Shown here: positions 13,905-21,147 of the stretch, piece after piece
How the letters are laid out: each line of letters starts with the position of its first letter
How positions within the stretch are numbered: position 1 is the stretch's first letter
Origin: SIG714 sp045629725
Lineage (GTDB): Bacteria; Bacillota; Clostridia; Oscillospirales; CAG-272
Assembly: GCA_045629725.1 (NCBI GenBank)
Contig: JAZQRT010000152.1
Location: forward strand, 1-21,147
Reading direction: 5' to 3'
DNA: 21,147 nt
Notes under the pieces: generated by a model
The model's database searches: none
What the model saw: the letters and a program-made list of their open reading frames with translations, nothing else
What the model was told of the DNA's origin: nothing
Program-made: the position numbers and the translations under genes

Positions 13905-14597
13905 TTAATGTTTAACATTCAAAATCTTTTTCAAACGGTTTCTTTGCTTTGAGCCTTCAAATATCGGAATACTCTCACCCTTCAATCTGTTTGCGGCATT
14001 TTTAAGAGCGTTATCCTTCTCGTGGGCTCTCTCTCCCTCAAAAAGAAACGGTACAAAGGGCACGATCCCTGCAAGTCTTAAATGCGTTCTGTCAATTATC
14101 TCCTCAACAGGCACTGCCTTTTCAAACTCGCCAAACCTGTTTACAAGCAAGGAACAATCAAGCTCCTTTTTTTCAAGATCAAAAGCAAGACTTTCTGCCG
14201 CTCTCACACTTGACGGCTCTGCTGATGTCACCACAATAACATCGGTACAAATCTCCAAATTGCTCGGCGAATCAAGCACTATACAGTCATATCCGCTTTC
14301 CTGTATCTTGCGGTATCCCAAATCTTCATCAAGTCCACCCGAAAGGGGTGCAGAGCAAAAATCAATTTTATCGGCTTTACTTACAACCGCTTCAAGCTCC
14401 ATTCCGCGGCAAAGGTCATCAAATCCAAAAAGCACTCCATCCTCGATACCGATCATCATATCGAGATTTCCCGCACGCTTACAGTCCGCAAGACACACTC
14501 GTTCAAAGACAGACGCAATATTTTGTGCGATCCCCCACGCTACTGTACTTACTCCGACTCCACCCTTATACGAAACGACTCCGATTATTTTTCTCAC
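13905..14597 (-). CDS. MinD/ParA-superfamily protein with Walker A lysine replaced
   Basis: 230 residues from GTG 14597, chosen because AAGGAG sits 8 bases upstream; upstream in-frame starts have no RBS. The fold is MinD-like: the P-loop region SYKGGVGVSTVAWGIA (9-24), GNLDMMIGIEDGVLFGFDDL matching the MinD RNLD..G stretch, CIVLDSPS as a Walker B-like strand, then DVIVVTSAEPSSVRAAES and a LVNRFGEFE base-binding strand. The signature first Lys (K11) is kept, but the canonical Lys of GK[ST] is Val16, so ATP binding or hydrolysis is doubtful. TadZ/CpaE proteins show similar loss of this lysine, but no pilus genes are near. The C-terminus ends RNRLKKILNVKH, a basic, possibly amphipathic tail that could touch membrane as in MinD. 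It is first in a two-gene unit with the methylglyoxal-synthase-like gene. Confidence 0.82.
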   Translation of the reverse strand: MRKIIGVVSYKGGVGVSTVAWGIAQNIASVFERVCLADCKRAGNLDMMIGIEDGVLFGFDDLCRGMELEAVVSKADKIDFCSAPLSGGLDEDLGYRKIQESGYDCIVLDSPSNLEICTDVIVVTSAEPSSVRAAESLAFDLEKKELDCSLLVNRFGEFEKAVPVEEIIDRTHLRLAGIVPFVPFLFEGERAHEKDNALKNAANRLKGESIPIFEGSKQRNRLKKILNVKH

Positions 14598-14698
14598 ACC
14601 GTCATCTCCTTGAAAATCTTTCACTGTACAGTAAACAAAGAGCACAGTCCTTCAATGGCGCTTTCCATTTTAGCAACAAGCCACCTTCTACACCGTTT

Positions 14699-14728
14699 AT
14701 AATAGCACATTTATATAATATTTGTCAA
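14699..14728 (-). promoter_or_regulatory. SigA promoter for the MinD-like unit
   Basis: On the reverse strand, a perfect TTGACA (14723-14728), an 18-base spacer and TATTAT (14699-14704). The predicted transcript has a leader of about 95 bases before GTG 14597. Confidence 0.75.
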
Positions 14729-14958
14729 TAGGAACAAGAAAATTTGTCAAACTTGTTGTCTTTTTTTATTTTATAAAAAAATACCCTGTTTCAAAATAAT
14801 ATAATTTAAAAAAGACACACCTCGTTCAGAGTAAGCTTTACCCTGCCCTCGCGGACCGTTTTTTATTATATTCCTTCAAATATAAGTTTATATACAACAA
14901 AAAAAACAATACGCAGCAATAAAAAAGCAATCCAATGCAACCATATCATCAATAACAA
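14729..14958. other. AT-rich gene-free stretch with a small GC-rich islet
   Basis: The whole gap between the MinD-like start and the PfkB gene (14598-15010) has no credible gene. Its left part is the leader and promoter and its right end is a terminator. The middle is runs of A and T except for a GC-rich islet at 14812-14858. The islet contains an imperfect hairpin (CAGaGTAA / TTACcCTG, 14827-14845), with TTTTTT at 14859-14864 on one side and AAAAAA (T-run on the other strand) on the other. A TATAAT lies at 14800-14805 without a matching -35. Whether it makes an RNA is unknown. Confidence 0.35.
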
Positions 14959-14997
14959 AAAAGATGCAGGAATCCATAAAGGATCTTTGCATCTTTT
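14955..14997 (-). terminator. Intrinsic terminator after the PfkB kinase gene
   Basis: AAAAGATGCA (14959-14968) and TGCATCTTTT (14988-14997) form a 10-bp stem with further inner ATCC/GGAT pairing. On the reverse strand it is followed by TTGTTATTG. It lies 13 bases past the gene's stop. Confidence 0.85.
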
Positions 14998-15010
14998 ATA
15001 TATATAGCTT

Positions 15011-15865
15011 TCAGGTTATTTCCTTTTTAAGCTCCTCGGGGATCTCGGGAACGGCACCAAGCTTTGTAATTACAAAATCCGAAAGCTTGCTCGCTCTGAT
15101 AAGACATTCCGCAGGATCTATTCCCTTAAGGTAATTTGCAAGGAAGCACGCAGAAAAGCTATCTCCTGCTCCAACTGTAGAAAGGGGCTTGTTTTTCGGC
15201 ATGGGTGACTCTATCTTTCCAAGAGTTCTGTGATAGATTGCCGCGCCGTCCTTGTCCTTTGTGAGAATTACCATTTCAAGATTCTTATACTTCTCAAGTA
15301 TATTGAGGCTGACCTCCTCGGGATCACTTCCAAATCCGAGGTCTCCCGCTTCCTCTCTTGAAAGCTTCACGATGGTTGAATATCCCATTAATTCCTTTGC
15401 AATATTGGGAAAGAAATGGGGCATTCTAACGTTAACGTCATAGAAAACAGTCTTATATTTCTTTTCAAGAAGTTTTTTCAAGGATTTATATGACGGATAT
15501 TCTCTGACAGCTAAAGAACCAAAGGCAAGAGCTTCAAATTCCTCGTCCACCTCTGTCATCGGAATATTATCATATGCAACACCAGAAGCGAGATTGTAAG
15601 AAGGATGTCCCTCAGCATCAAGAGTTACCTTACAATATCCCGTAGGCTCCGAAACCCTCGCTACGTATTTTTTACTTATATTAAATCTGTCAAGATGCAC
15701 ACATGCTTCATCTCCAAGCTTGTCGCATCCAAGCGCAGATACCATTGCAACCTCGTGTCCAAGATTTGCAGTATGCGCCGCAAGATTAAAGGGAGCGCCG
15801 CCGATTTCCGATTTATCTGCAAAAACGTCCCAAATTATTTCTCCGAAAACCAAAATTTTGCTCAT
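15011..15865 (-). CDS. PfkB-family carbohydrate kinase (fructokinase-like)
   Basis: 284 residues, typical for ribokinase/PfkB kinases. These cytoplasmic enzymes phosphorylate a sugar with ATP. An N-terminal substrate-binding signature GGAPFNLAAHTANLG (22-36) and C-terminal STVGAGDSFSACFLANYL (229-246) with catalytic base Asp235 and the anion hole GAGD are clear. VFYDVNVRMPHFF (140-152) resembles the FDxNxR stretch of fructokinases. Fructose is therefore the most likely substrate, but PfkB specificity cannot be fixed from motifs alone. RBS GGAGGA with 5-base spacing precedes ATG 15865. It is 175 bases downstream of pduL on the same strand, but a terminator-like nested palindrome lies between, so it is probably a separate unit. 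No sugar transporter gene is adjacent. Confidence 0.9.
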   Translation of the reverse strand: MSKILVFGEIIWDVFADKSEIGGAPFNLAAHTANLGHEVAMVSALGCDKLGDEACVHLDRFNISKKYVARVSEPTGYCKVTLDAEGHPSYNLASGVAYDNIPMTEVDEEFEALAFGSLAVREYPSYKSLKKLLEKKYKTVFYDVNVRMPHFFPNIAKELMGYSTIVKLSREEAGDLGFGSDPEEVSLNILEKYKNLEMVILTKDKDGAAIYHRTLGKIESPMPKNKPLSTVGAGDSFSACFLANYLKGIDPAECLIRASKLSDFVITKLGAVPEIPEELKKEIT

Positions 15866-15907
15866 TTTTCTCCTCCAACACCCTAAAAAGGGATTAAATC
15901 AAAGAAA

Positions 15908-15996
15908 TTGACCGCTTCAAAAAGCGGCGCACCTCCGTAGGGGAAAAACTCGCCCTACACGAGTGCGCCTCTTTTTAAATAGAAAATAACGGTCAA
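15908..15996. repeat. 89-bp nested palindromic element with short terminal inverted repeats
   Basis: Three inverted-repeat layers are nested. The outer is TTGACCG (15908-15914) with CGGTCAA (15990-15996). The middle is AAAAAGcGGCGCAC (15919-15932) with GTGCGCCtCTTTTT (15963-15976). The inner is GTAGGG (15937-15942) with CCCTAC (15953-15958). The middle stem plus T/A flanks would work as a transcription terminator in both directions, ending pduL on the reverse strand. The 7-bp outer repeats suggest a REP- or MITE-like unit. No target-site duplication was obvious. Only one copy is in this window. Confidence 0.6.
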
Positions 15997-16040
15997 ATAA
16001 TTATTTTTAATACAGTGCTTTTTCGGCTTTCAGGTCAAGA

Positions 16041-16610
16041 TTATTTTACGATCTCTCCATAGCATACACCGAATGCACACGCTGCATTTGACTCGTCTGT
16101 GTCAATGTGCATAGCAAGCGCAAACTTGGGAGAAACTCTGACAACTGTATCAGCAAAAATTGTTGTACGGTCAGCATTTTCAACCTTTACGCTTACGATC
16201 TGCTTATCTTCAACTCCGAGAGCTGCCGCATCCTCGGGAGTCATGTGAATATGTCTTTTTGCAACAAGAACGCCCTCTGCGATCTCAACCTCGCCCTTAG
16301 GTCCTACAAGCTTGATTCCGGGTGTGCCTGCAACGTCTCCGCTCTCTCTTACGGGAACAGCCTTAAGTCCGAGTGTACGAGCGTCTGTGAAAGAAAGCTC
16401 AACCTGATCTGCGGGACGAACGGGTCCGAGGATAGTTACGTTAAGAGAACCCTTAGGTCCAACGATCTGAACCTTTTCCTCGCAAGCGAACTGTCCGGGC
16501 TGGCTGAGGTCCTTTTTGTTTGTGAGTGTTGCACCCTCACCAAAAAGTGTTTCAAGTGTTGCCTGTGTCACGTGGATATGACGTGCAGATGTTTCTACAA
16601 TGAATTTCAT
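16041..16610 (-). CDS. pduL: PduL-type phosphate acyltransferase (phosphotransacetylase/phosphotransbutyrylase-like)
   Basis: 189 residues. PduL (PTAC family) is a zinc enzyme, unrelated to Pta, that interconverts acyl-CoA and acyl-phosphate; with acetate kinase it gives ATP and acetate. The tandem beta-barrel motifs are visible: SARHIHVT (8-15; H11, H13), AKRHIHMT (117-124; H120, H122) and AMHIDTDESNAA (166-177; H168), the family's metal ligands. The N-terminus starts directly at the domain (MKFIVETSARHIH), with no encapsulation peptide of the kind that targets PduL to microcompartments. No shell or diol/ethanolamine genes are nearby, so it is probably a free cytosolic enzyme. RBS GGAGGA and a SigA promoter lie upstream. 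Substrate chain length (acetyl versus propionyl) cannot be read from the sequence. Confidence 0.93.
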   Translation of the reverse strand: MKFIVETSARHIHVTQATLETLFGEGATLTNKKDLSQPGQFACEEKVQIVGPKGSLNVTILGPVRPADQVELSFTDARTLGLKAVPVRESGDVAGTPGIKLVGPKGEVEIAEGVLVAKRHIHMTPEDAAALGVEDKQIVSVKVENADRTTIFADTVVRVSPKFALAMHIDTDESNAACAFGVCYGEIVK

Positions 16611-16663
16611 TTTTGTATCCTCCTGAATAATCCATCATTTTTGTTTTTATAATATACACATAT

Positions 16664-16692
16664 ATTATATCACTTATTTTTTGAATTGTAAA
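16664..16692 (-). promoter_or_regulatory. SigA promoter for pduL
   Basis: On the reverse strand, TTTACA (16687-16692), a 17-base spacer and a perfect TATAAT (16664-16669). The 121-base gap is shared with the divergent TepA-like gene, whose own promoter is not clear (a TTGAAT at 16681 is a weak candidate -35). Confidence 0.85.
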
Positions 16693-16731
16693 TAAGTTTT
16701 TTAAATTAATTACAAATTATTCGGAGGTTTT

Positions 16732-17448
16732 ATGAAAAATTCAGACTCCACACCGGATGTTAAATCAAGATCGGAACACGAAGGTGTCATCGAAAATGGA
16801 AGTATCATCACAGAGGATGACGACTTCAAGATCTACACCATGACGATTATCGGTCAAGTCGAGGGACACTACGTTCTTCCGCCCGAACAAAAATCCACCA
16901 AATACGAGCACCTCATCCCCCTCCTTGTTGCCGCAGAGGAAAGTGCTTCCATTGATGGCATGCTCATTATTTTAAACACCGTGGGAGGTGACGTTGAGGC
17001 AGGACTTGCCCTTGCGGAAATGATCGCAAGCATGTCCCTTCCCACTGTTTCCCTTGTTCTCGGCGGAGGTCATTCAATCGGCGTTCCCCTTGCTGTCTGC
17101 GCCAAAAGGTCCTTTATCGTCCCATCTGCAACCATGACGCTCCATCCCGTCAGAATGAACGGTCTTGTTATCAACGCTCCTCAAAGCTTTGATTATTTCA
17201 ACCGCATGCAGGACAGGATCGTAAATTTTATCACTGCCCACTCGGGAATAGAAGCGGACAAGCTCCGCGGAATGCTCATGAAAGCCGATGAAATGGCAAC
17301 GGATATCGGCACCATTCTTGACGGCAAGACCGCTGTCAGTGAAAGGATCATCGACAGGATAGGCGGACTTAAAGAAGCTCTCGGAGAACTCAAAGAACTG
17401 ATCCGCAAAGATAAGCTCCAAAAGTCCTCCGAAAAGCTCCAAAATTAA
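16732..17448 (+). CDS. tepA: ClpP-like serine protease, TepA (YmfB) type
   Basis: 238 residues, the size of Bacillus TepA. The ClpP fold spans about 38-215. ILNTVGGDVEAGLALAEMI (80-98) is the oxyanion-strand region. The nucleophile is Ser115 in GGHSIGVP, the His is H138 in TMTLHPV, and the acidic residue is probably in KADEMATDIGTILDG (190-204), followed by AVSERIIDRIGGL. In Bacillus, TepA/YmfB-type proteins are linked to protein export and to degradation of small acid-soluble spore proteins; the exact role here is not known. The hydrophilic N-terminus has no signal peptide, so it is likely cytoplasmic. The start has GGAGG 5 bases upstream. It is divergent from pduL and convergent with the mannosidase gene, with a gap of only 3 bases and no terminator. 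Confidence 0.9.
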   Translation: MKNSDSTPDVKSRSEHEGVIENGSIITEDDDFKIYTMTIIGQVEGHYVLPPEQKSTKYEHLIPLLVAAEESASIDGMLIILNTVGGDVEAGLALAEMIASMSLPTVSLVLGGGHSIGVPLAVCAKRSFIVPSATMTLHPVRMNGLVINAPQSFDYFNRMQDRIVNFITAHSGIEADKLRGMLMKADEMATDIGTILDGKTAVSERIIDRIGGLKEALGELKELIRKDKLQKSSEKLQN

Positions 17449-17451
17449 ATT

Positions 17452-20400
17452 TTATTCAAAAATACCGAAATGGTAGATTCTCGCGTGAGTATCCCCATCC
17501 TTTGCAGGGGTATATATCTTGAGCATAACGTATCTTGCACCGTTACAGTTAAGGGTTCCTCTTGTTACGTCATTCTCATTTCCTCTTACACTGTCTGCAA
17601 GAGTATATTCATCATCCTCTTTTTCCTTAACGAAAATATCAAAATCAACTGTATTCCACATCTTTGATTCGATCGCTCCCGCATGGCAAATAAGGTAGGA
17701 TTTAGGATAGTATACCTTTTCAAGGTCGATATTAAGAGTACATTCTCTCTTTTCGTCCTGAGTACCGCACCACTTGGTAAATCCTCTTCCGTCAAGTGCT
17801 TTATCTGCACTTTCACGGTTATTCATTTCGTGGTTAGCACTGCAAGGCTTGTTAAGGGCAATATTTTCACCGAGATATTCATACACCGCCTCAACGGTAA
17901 TATCATGATCGCCCATCTTTACAAGCGCATATCCTCTGTCCTTTGATACGATGCCCTCTCCCTCAAAATCCTTGAAGATTCCGTCATTTAAAACTCTGGG
18001 AGCGAAAAGAAGCACTGTTGCGCCCTCTGCGTACTCTCCGCTTCCGCGTCTGAGTCCCTTTACGGTAAGCGTATGCTTGGGTGCATCTATTCCGCCGGGG
18101 ATATTATCAAACATAGGTGTAAGAGGCTTTACCTTTTCCTTCTTCACCTGTGTTGCGGCAAATATCATCAGCTCGGGATCATTGGGGAGAGTGATCTCCT
18201 TAGCACCGCCCGTAGGTATCTCCTGAGCAAAGAGGTATGCAAAATCATACACTCTGTCCTCGCCCTTTTCGTTTTTAGTGTGAGTTGCAATATAGGCGAT
18301 CTCCGTGGAAACGCACTTGTTTCCGCTTCCGTTTACAACCATTTCTCTTGCGCCCACAAATCCGTCAAAGGCATGTACTCGAATATCCGTGGGAGCACCG
18401 TTGACCGTGAATGTTACCCAGCCCGACTTCTTCTTCGCGCAAAGGAACTTAACACTGTCATATCCCTCCTCAAGAGCGATGGTCTGTCCCTGCGCCAAAA
18501 GAACGTTTTTGTCAGCTGTTGAAAGCTTATATTCAATTCCCGCAGAGGTTATGCTTTCGGGATAAAGCTCCTTCGGGATATAGATTCCCTCGGATTCCTT
18601 TGTTTCTCCGATAGCACAAAGTATATCTGCATTATAAGGAAGTGCAACTGTCTTTGTTGATGTCTTAGCATCTGTCTTTCCTGCATATTCAAGGGAAAGC
18701 TTTACGGTTACAACGCCGTATCTTCTGAAATCAATTTCAATGGAGTTGTCCTTGACCTCAATAGGAGCGATCTCTGTTTCATATCCGTTACAAAGCACAG
18801 CGCTCTTTACCGTAAAGTCCGCAAATGCGACCTTAACGCCCTGTCTTGCGCATCCGTAGCTTTCCTGAAGACGGATCACGTATTCCTCGGAGTCCTCTGC
18901 CTTCTTTACAGCACGAAGCTCGATACCTGCCTCAAGAGCAGACACAAGTGATACGCTTGAAGCCTTGCCCTCATGCTTTGTTGCCTCATATGCGATAACG
19001 CCGTTATTGAGTGCCACAGCTGAGTTGATGCAGGGCTTATCTCCTTCATGAGCCTCAACGTAGAACGAATATTTATTAAATCCAAGGTCCTGGAAATCCT
19101 GTCCGGAGGTGGGCATGAAATTACCCGTGGGAGTATGGATAAGCACAAAGGATAGAGATCTGTCGTCGGGCTTTGCCGCCGCATACTTACAATCGTTTGC
19201 AATAGTTACACCAAACTCACCGGATGAGTCCGTAAGGTCTGCCCACTTGTGCACGTTGTGGATAAAGTATGGGTAGGTATTTGTATTGCCCTCAAGCTCT
19301 GCTCCAAGATCTCCATCAAAGAGCGCCTTTTCATTCTCGGCACTGAGGGGGAATTTAATTGTAAGAAGGGATGCTCTGTCCTGCCAATCGGTCTCGCAAT
19401 CAATGAGAAGTCCCTTGCCGCCCTTTTTAAGTGTAAGGGTCTTTTCATAAGTACTTGCAGAAGCCTTGACCTTGATCTTGAATCCAACGCTTACAGGTCT
19501 TTGGTCAATCATTTCAACCTTTACGTCACCCGTAACCGTTCTCGGCTCCTTCTGCAGGTCCTTAAACTCGTATTCCCATGAGGGCCATACGGTACTGTGA
19601 TCTTCAAATATTTCCTCTCTGATAGGAGCAGAAAGCAGCTCTTTTCCGAGAGTTTTATCATAAATTGAGCAAATATCGCCCTTTTCATTCACTTTAACAA
19701 CGAGGTTTTCATTCTCAAGGGTATCTTCCGTGATCGAAAGCGTATCATCACCCGAAGCCTCGCCCTCTGTTACTGCAAATATTTCAACGCTGACAGGCTT
19801 CAAGGTAGGAAGGAATGTGATAATGGTCCCCTCTCCCTCAATGGTTGAATAGGTAGGAAGCACACTGCCTTGGGCTGTCTTTACAACGGGAGAATCGAAT
19901 TTGCCGTCAAGCTTAACCGTTACCTTTTCCTGTCTTTCAAATGCAGAGGGATTATATACCGCAATAGGTGTTCCTTCACAATCCGTATCAAGAGCAGAGA
20001 TCACGTTTGAGGCAGAATTGTCCATCTCTCTTGTAAACACGTTCTTGGAGATCACCATATCGTTATGAGAATAAAGATATGCATTTGCTATTGAAGTTCC
20101 CGTAATATCATCATGGAACTGATGCCAGAGGAAGTTCTTCCATCCGCCTTCAATTCTCATTTTAGGATACTCCGCGCCCGTCATGATCTCTGCCATAACG
20201 GATACACGTTCTGCCTTATCCGCACCGGACTCGTTCTGACGGTTCATACGCTTCATGGCGGTGTGGCTTGTCATGGCACCGAATCCGTGAGGAATGAGGA
20301 GTCCTCCTTCATATACGGGAAGCGCTGCGATCTCCTCATCTGTAAGATCGTGGTATAACTGTGTAGAAGATGCGCATACAACGTCAAACGCGCCGTTTCC

Positions 20401-21147
20401 GTTATTTTTGATAGCTTCCTCAATAAGTCTTGCAGAGCCCTCCGTACAGGATCCTCCGTAGTCGCCCGTTCCGTAATAGAGATTTCTTGCATAAACACCG
20501 GAATACTTTCCGTTGTGATCCACGAGCTTTAAAAGCTCCTCTCTTTCACTGATGGGTCTTTCATCATTATCCTTATCAAAGTTATAGGTATAATTTCCCG
20601 AAAGGAATGATGTAAACAATTCGTTTCCATCAGGACCCTTCCAGCGCGCAAGGTCAATTCTCGGAAGCTCCTTGTTCACCTGAGGCTTCAAGAGCTTTCC
20701 ATCCTCAGAAACCATCGGAGAGCCAACTCCCCAAACAAGCTTCTGCGTTGAAAATCCTATAAGTCCCATATGGGACGCAATTGAAGGAAGTGCAGATCTG
20801 AATCCGAAGCAGTCGGGAAGGAAAATATCCTCTGTAACCTTTCCGAATTCCTTTTCAAAATATTTATTTCCGTAAAGGACCTGACGCATCAATGCCTCGG
20901 ACGAGGGAACGTTAACGTCCATTGAATCCCAAGCACCGCCAACGGGAACCCAATTTCCCTTTTCAACGTATTCCTTTACCCTTTCATACATTTCGGGATA
21001 ATATTCCTTCATCAGCTTGTATCTGAAAGCACCCTCAAAGTTAAACTTATAAGAAGGGTATTTTTCAAACAGTTTGAAGTTATATTCCATTGTGTTTTTA
21101 ACACAATCCACTATCGTATCTTTGATAGTCCAATTCCACTGCGTATC
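17452..21147 (-). CDS. GH38 alpha-mannosidase with C-terminal discoidin/CBM32-like domain, 5' end outside window
   Basis: The frame is open to the right edge, so 1231 residues are seen and the true N-terminus is missing; the first visible codons read DTQWNWTIKDTI, part of the GH38 metal-binding start (normally HxD.QW). The GH38 catalytic domain includes GGAWDSMDVNVPS and the nucleophile Asp in FLPDCFGFRSALP. WHQFHDDITGTSIANAY marks the helical region after it. Beta-sandwich domains follow, and the last 140 residues (IALNKPCSANHEMNN, ALDGRGFTKWCG, ARYVMLKIY, YHFGIFE) match the F5/8 type C/CBM32 fold, which binds sugars. The enzyme removes alpha-linked mannose from N-glycans or mannans. Whether it is secreted cannot be decided. 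No transporter or other glycosidase is seen here. An internal GTG at 21111 is not the start, since the family's N-terminal motif extends beyond it. Confidence 0.93.
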   Translation of the reverse strand, partial: DTQWNWTIKDTIVDCVKNTMEYNFKLFEKYPSYKFNFEGAFRYKLMKEYYPEMYERVKEYVEKGNWVPVGGAWDSMDVNVPSSEALMRQVLYGNKYFEKEFGKVTEDIFLPDCFGFRSALPSIASHMGLIGFSTQKLVWGVGSPMVSEDGKLLKPQVNKELPRIDLARWKGPDGNELFTSFLSGNYTYNFDKDNDERPISEREELLKLVDHNGKYSGVYARNLYYGTGDYGGSCTEGSARLIEEAIKNNGNGAFDVVCASSTQLYHDLTDEEIAALPVYEGGLLIPHGFGAMTSHTAMKRMNRQNESGADKAERVSVMAEIMTGAEYPKMRIEGGWKNFLWHQFHDDITGTSIANAYLYSHNDMVISKNVFTREMDNSASNVISALDTDCEGTPIAVYNPSAFERQEKVTVKLDGKFDSPVVKTAQGSVLPTYSTIEGEGTIITFLPTLKPVSVEIFAVTEGEASGDDTLSITEDTLENENLVVKVNEKGDICSIYDKTLGKELLSAPIREEIFEDHSTVWPSWEYEFKDLQKEPRTVTGDVKVEMIDQRPVSVGFKIKVKASASTYEKTLTLKKGGKGLLIDCETDWQDRASLLTIKFPLSAENEKALFDGDLGAELEGNTNTYPYFIHNVHKWADLTDSSGEFGVTIANDCKYAAAKPDDRSLSFVLIHTPTGNFMPTSGQDFQDLGFNKYSFYVEAHEGDKPCINSAVALNNGVIAYEATKHEGKASSVSLVSALEAGIELRAVKKAEDSEEYVIRLQESYGCARQGVKVAFADFTVKSAVLCNGYETEIAPIEVKDNSIEIDFRRYGVVTVKLSLEYAGKTDAKTSTKTVALPYNADILCAIGETKESEGIYIPKELYPESITSAGIEYKLSTADKNVLLAQGQTIALEEGYDSVKFLCAKKKSGWVTFTVNGAPTDIRVHAFDGFVGAREMVVNGSGNKCVSTEIAYIATHTKNEKGEDRVYDFAYLFAQEIPTGGAKEITLPNDPELMIFAATQVKKEKVKPLTPMFDNIPGGIDAPKHTLTVKGLRRGSGEYAEGATVLLFAPRVLNDGIFKDFEGEGIVSKDRGYALVKMGDHDITVEAVYEYLGENIALNKPCSANHEMNNRESADKALDGRGFTKWCGTQDEKRECTLNIDLEKVYYPKSYLICHAGAIESKMWNTVDFDIFVKEKEDDEYTLADSVRGNENDVTRGTLNCNGARYVMLKIYTPAKDGDTHARIYHFGIFE

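Noticed and set aside
14598..14645. Longer N-terminus for the MinD-like protein
   Set aside because: The extension precedes the AAGGAG RBS, and MinD proteins start a few residues before the P-loop strand, as GTG 14597 gives.
21109..21111. GTG 21111 as start of the mannosidase
   Set aside because: The same frame continues to the window edge with DTQWNWT, part of the conserved GH38 N-terminal motif.
1..21147. tRNA, rRNA, CRISPR arrays, insertion sequences, prophage genes or a known riboswitch
   Set aside because: None was recognised on reading both strands. A SAM or T-box element for the met operon, if present, would lie before the window.

Overview
The window reads as a chromosomal segment of a low-to-medium GC Firmicute, most likely an uncultured gut Clostridia member (Oscillospirales/Ruminococcaceae-like). 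The reasons are strong GGAGG-type ribosome binding sites, AT-rich intergenic gaps with TTGACA/TATAAT-type promoters and hairpin-plus-T-run terminators, a SpoIID-family protein, a TepA-type ClpP-like protease, a lipoprotein substrate-binding protein, and a prfA/Sua5/type IIA topoisomerase gene cluster. No rRNA, tRNA, CRISPR array, prophage or insertion sequence was seen. This placement is inference from gene content, not a database match.

Layout: (1) 1-1741, forward: the tail of metN, then metI and metQ, a methionine-type ABC importer, followed at 1814 by an M20 amidohydrolase. (2) 3086-5539, forward: a BlaI-type repressor with two inverted-repeat operators at its own promoter, and a membrane M56 (BlaR1-type) metalloprotease with a non-penicillin-binding outer domain. 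(3) 5639-8837, reverse: a 42-residue membrane protein, a long SpoIID-family protein and gpsA. (4) 9029-13348, reverse: prfA, a Sua5/YwlC-type gene and a ParC/GyrA-like gene, packed with 1-2 base gaps. (5) 13438-14597, reverse: a MinD-like protein and a methylglyoxal-synthase-like protein, both lacking key catalytic residues. (6) 15011-16610, reverse: a PfkB sugar kinase and PduL-type phosphotransacylase, separated by a nested palindromic element. (7) 16732-17448, forward: a TepA-like protease. (8) 17452 to the right edge, reverse: a large GH38 alpha-mannosidase with a discoidin/CBM32-like C-terminal domain.

The most unusual item is MetQ. Its two halves are in reversed order: the segment that normally forms the C-terminal part of NlpA/MetQ proteins follows the lipobox directly, and the canonical N-terminal segment comes last, ending at the hinge. 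This looks like a natural circular permutation of the substrate-binding protein. Second is the MinD-like/methylglyoxal-synthase-like pair, which keeps both folds but has lost the P-loop lysine in one and the catalytic Asp, both His and the phosphate-binding loop in the other. Other points are a BlaI/M56 switch with an unrecognised sensor, a type IIA topoisomerase with Met at the quinolone-determining Ser position, and an 89-bp nested inverted repeat.
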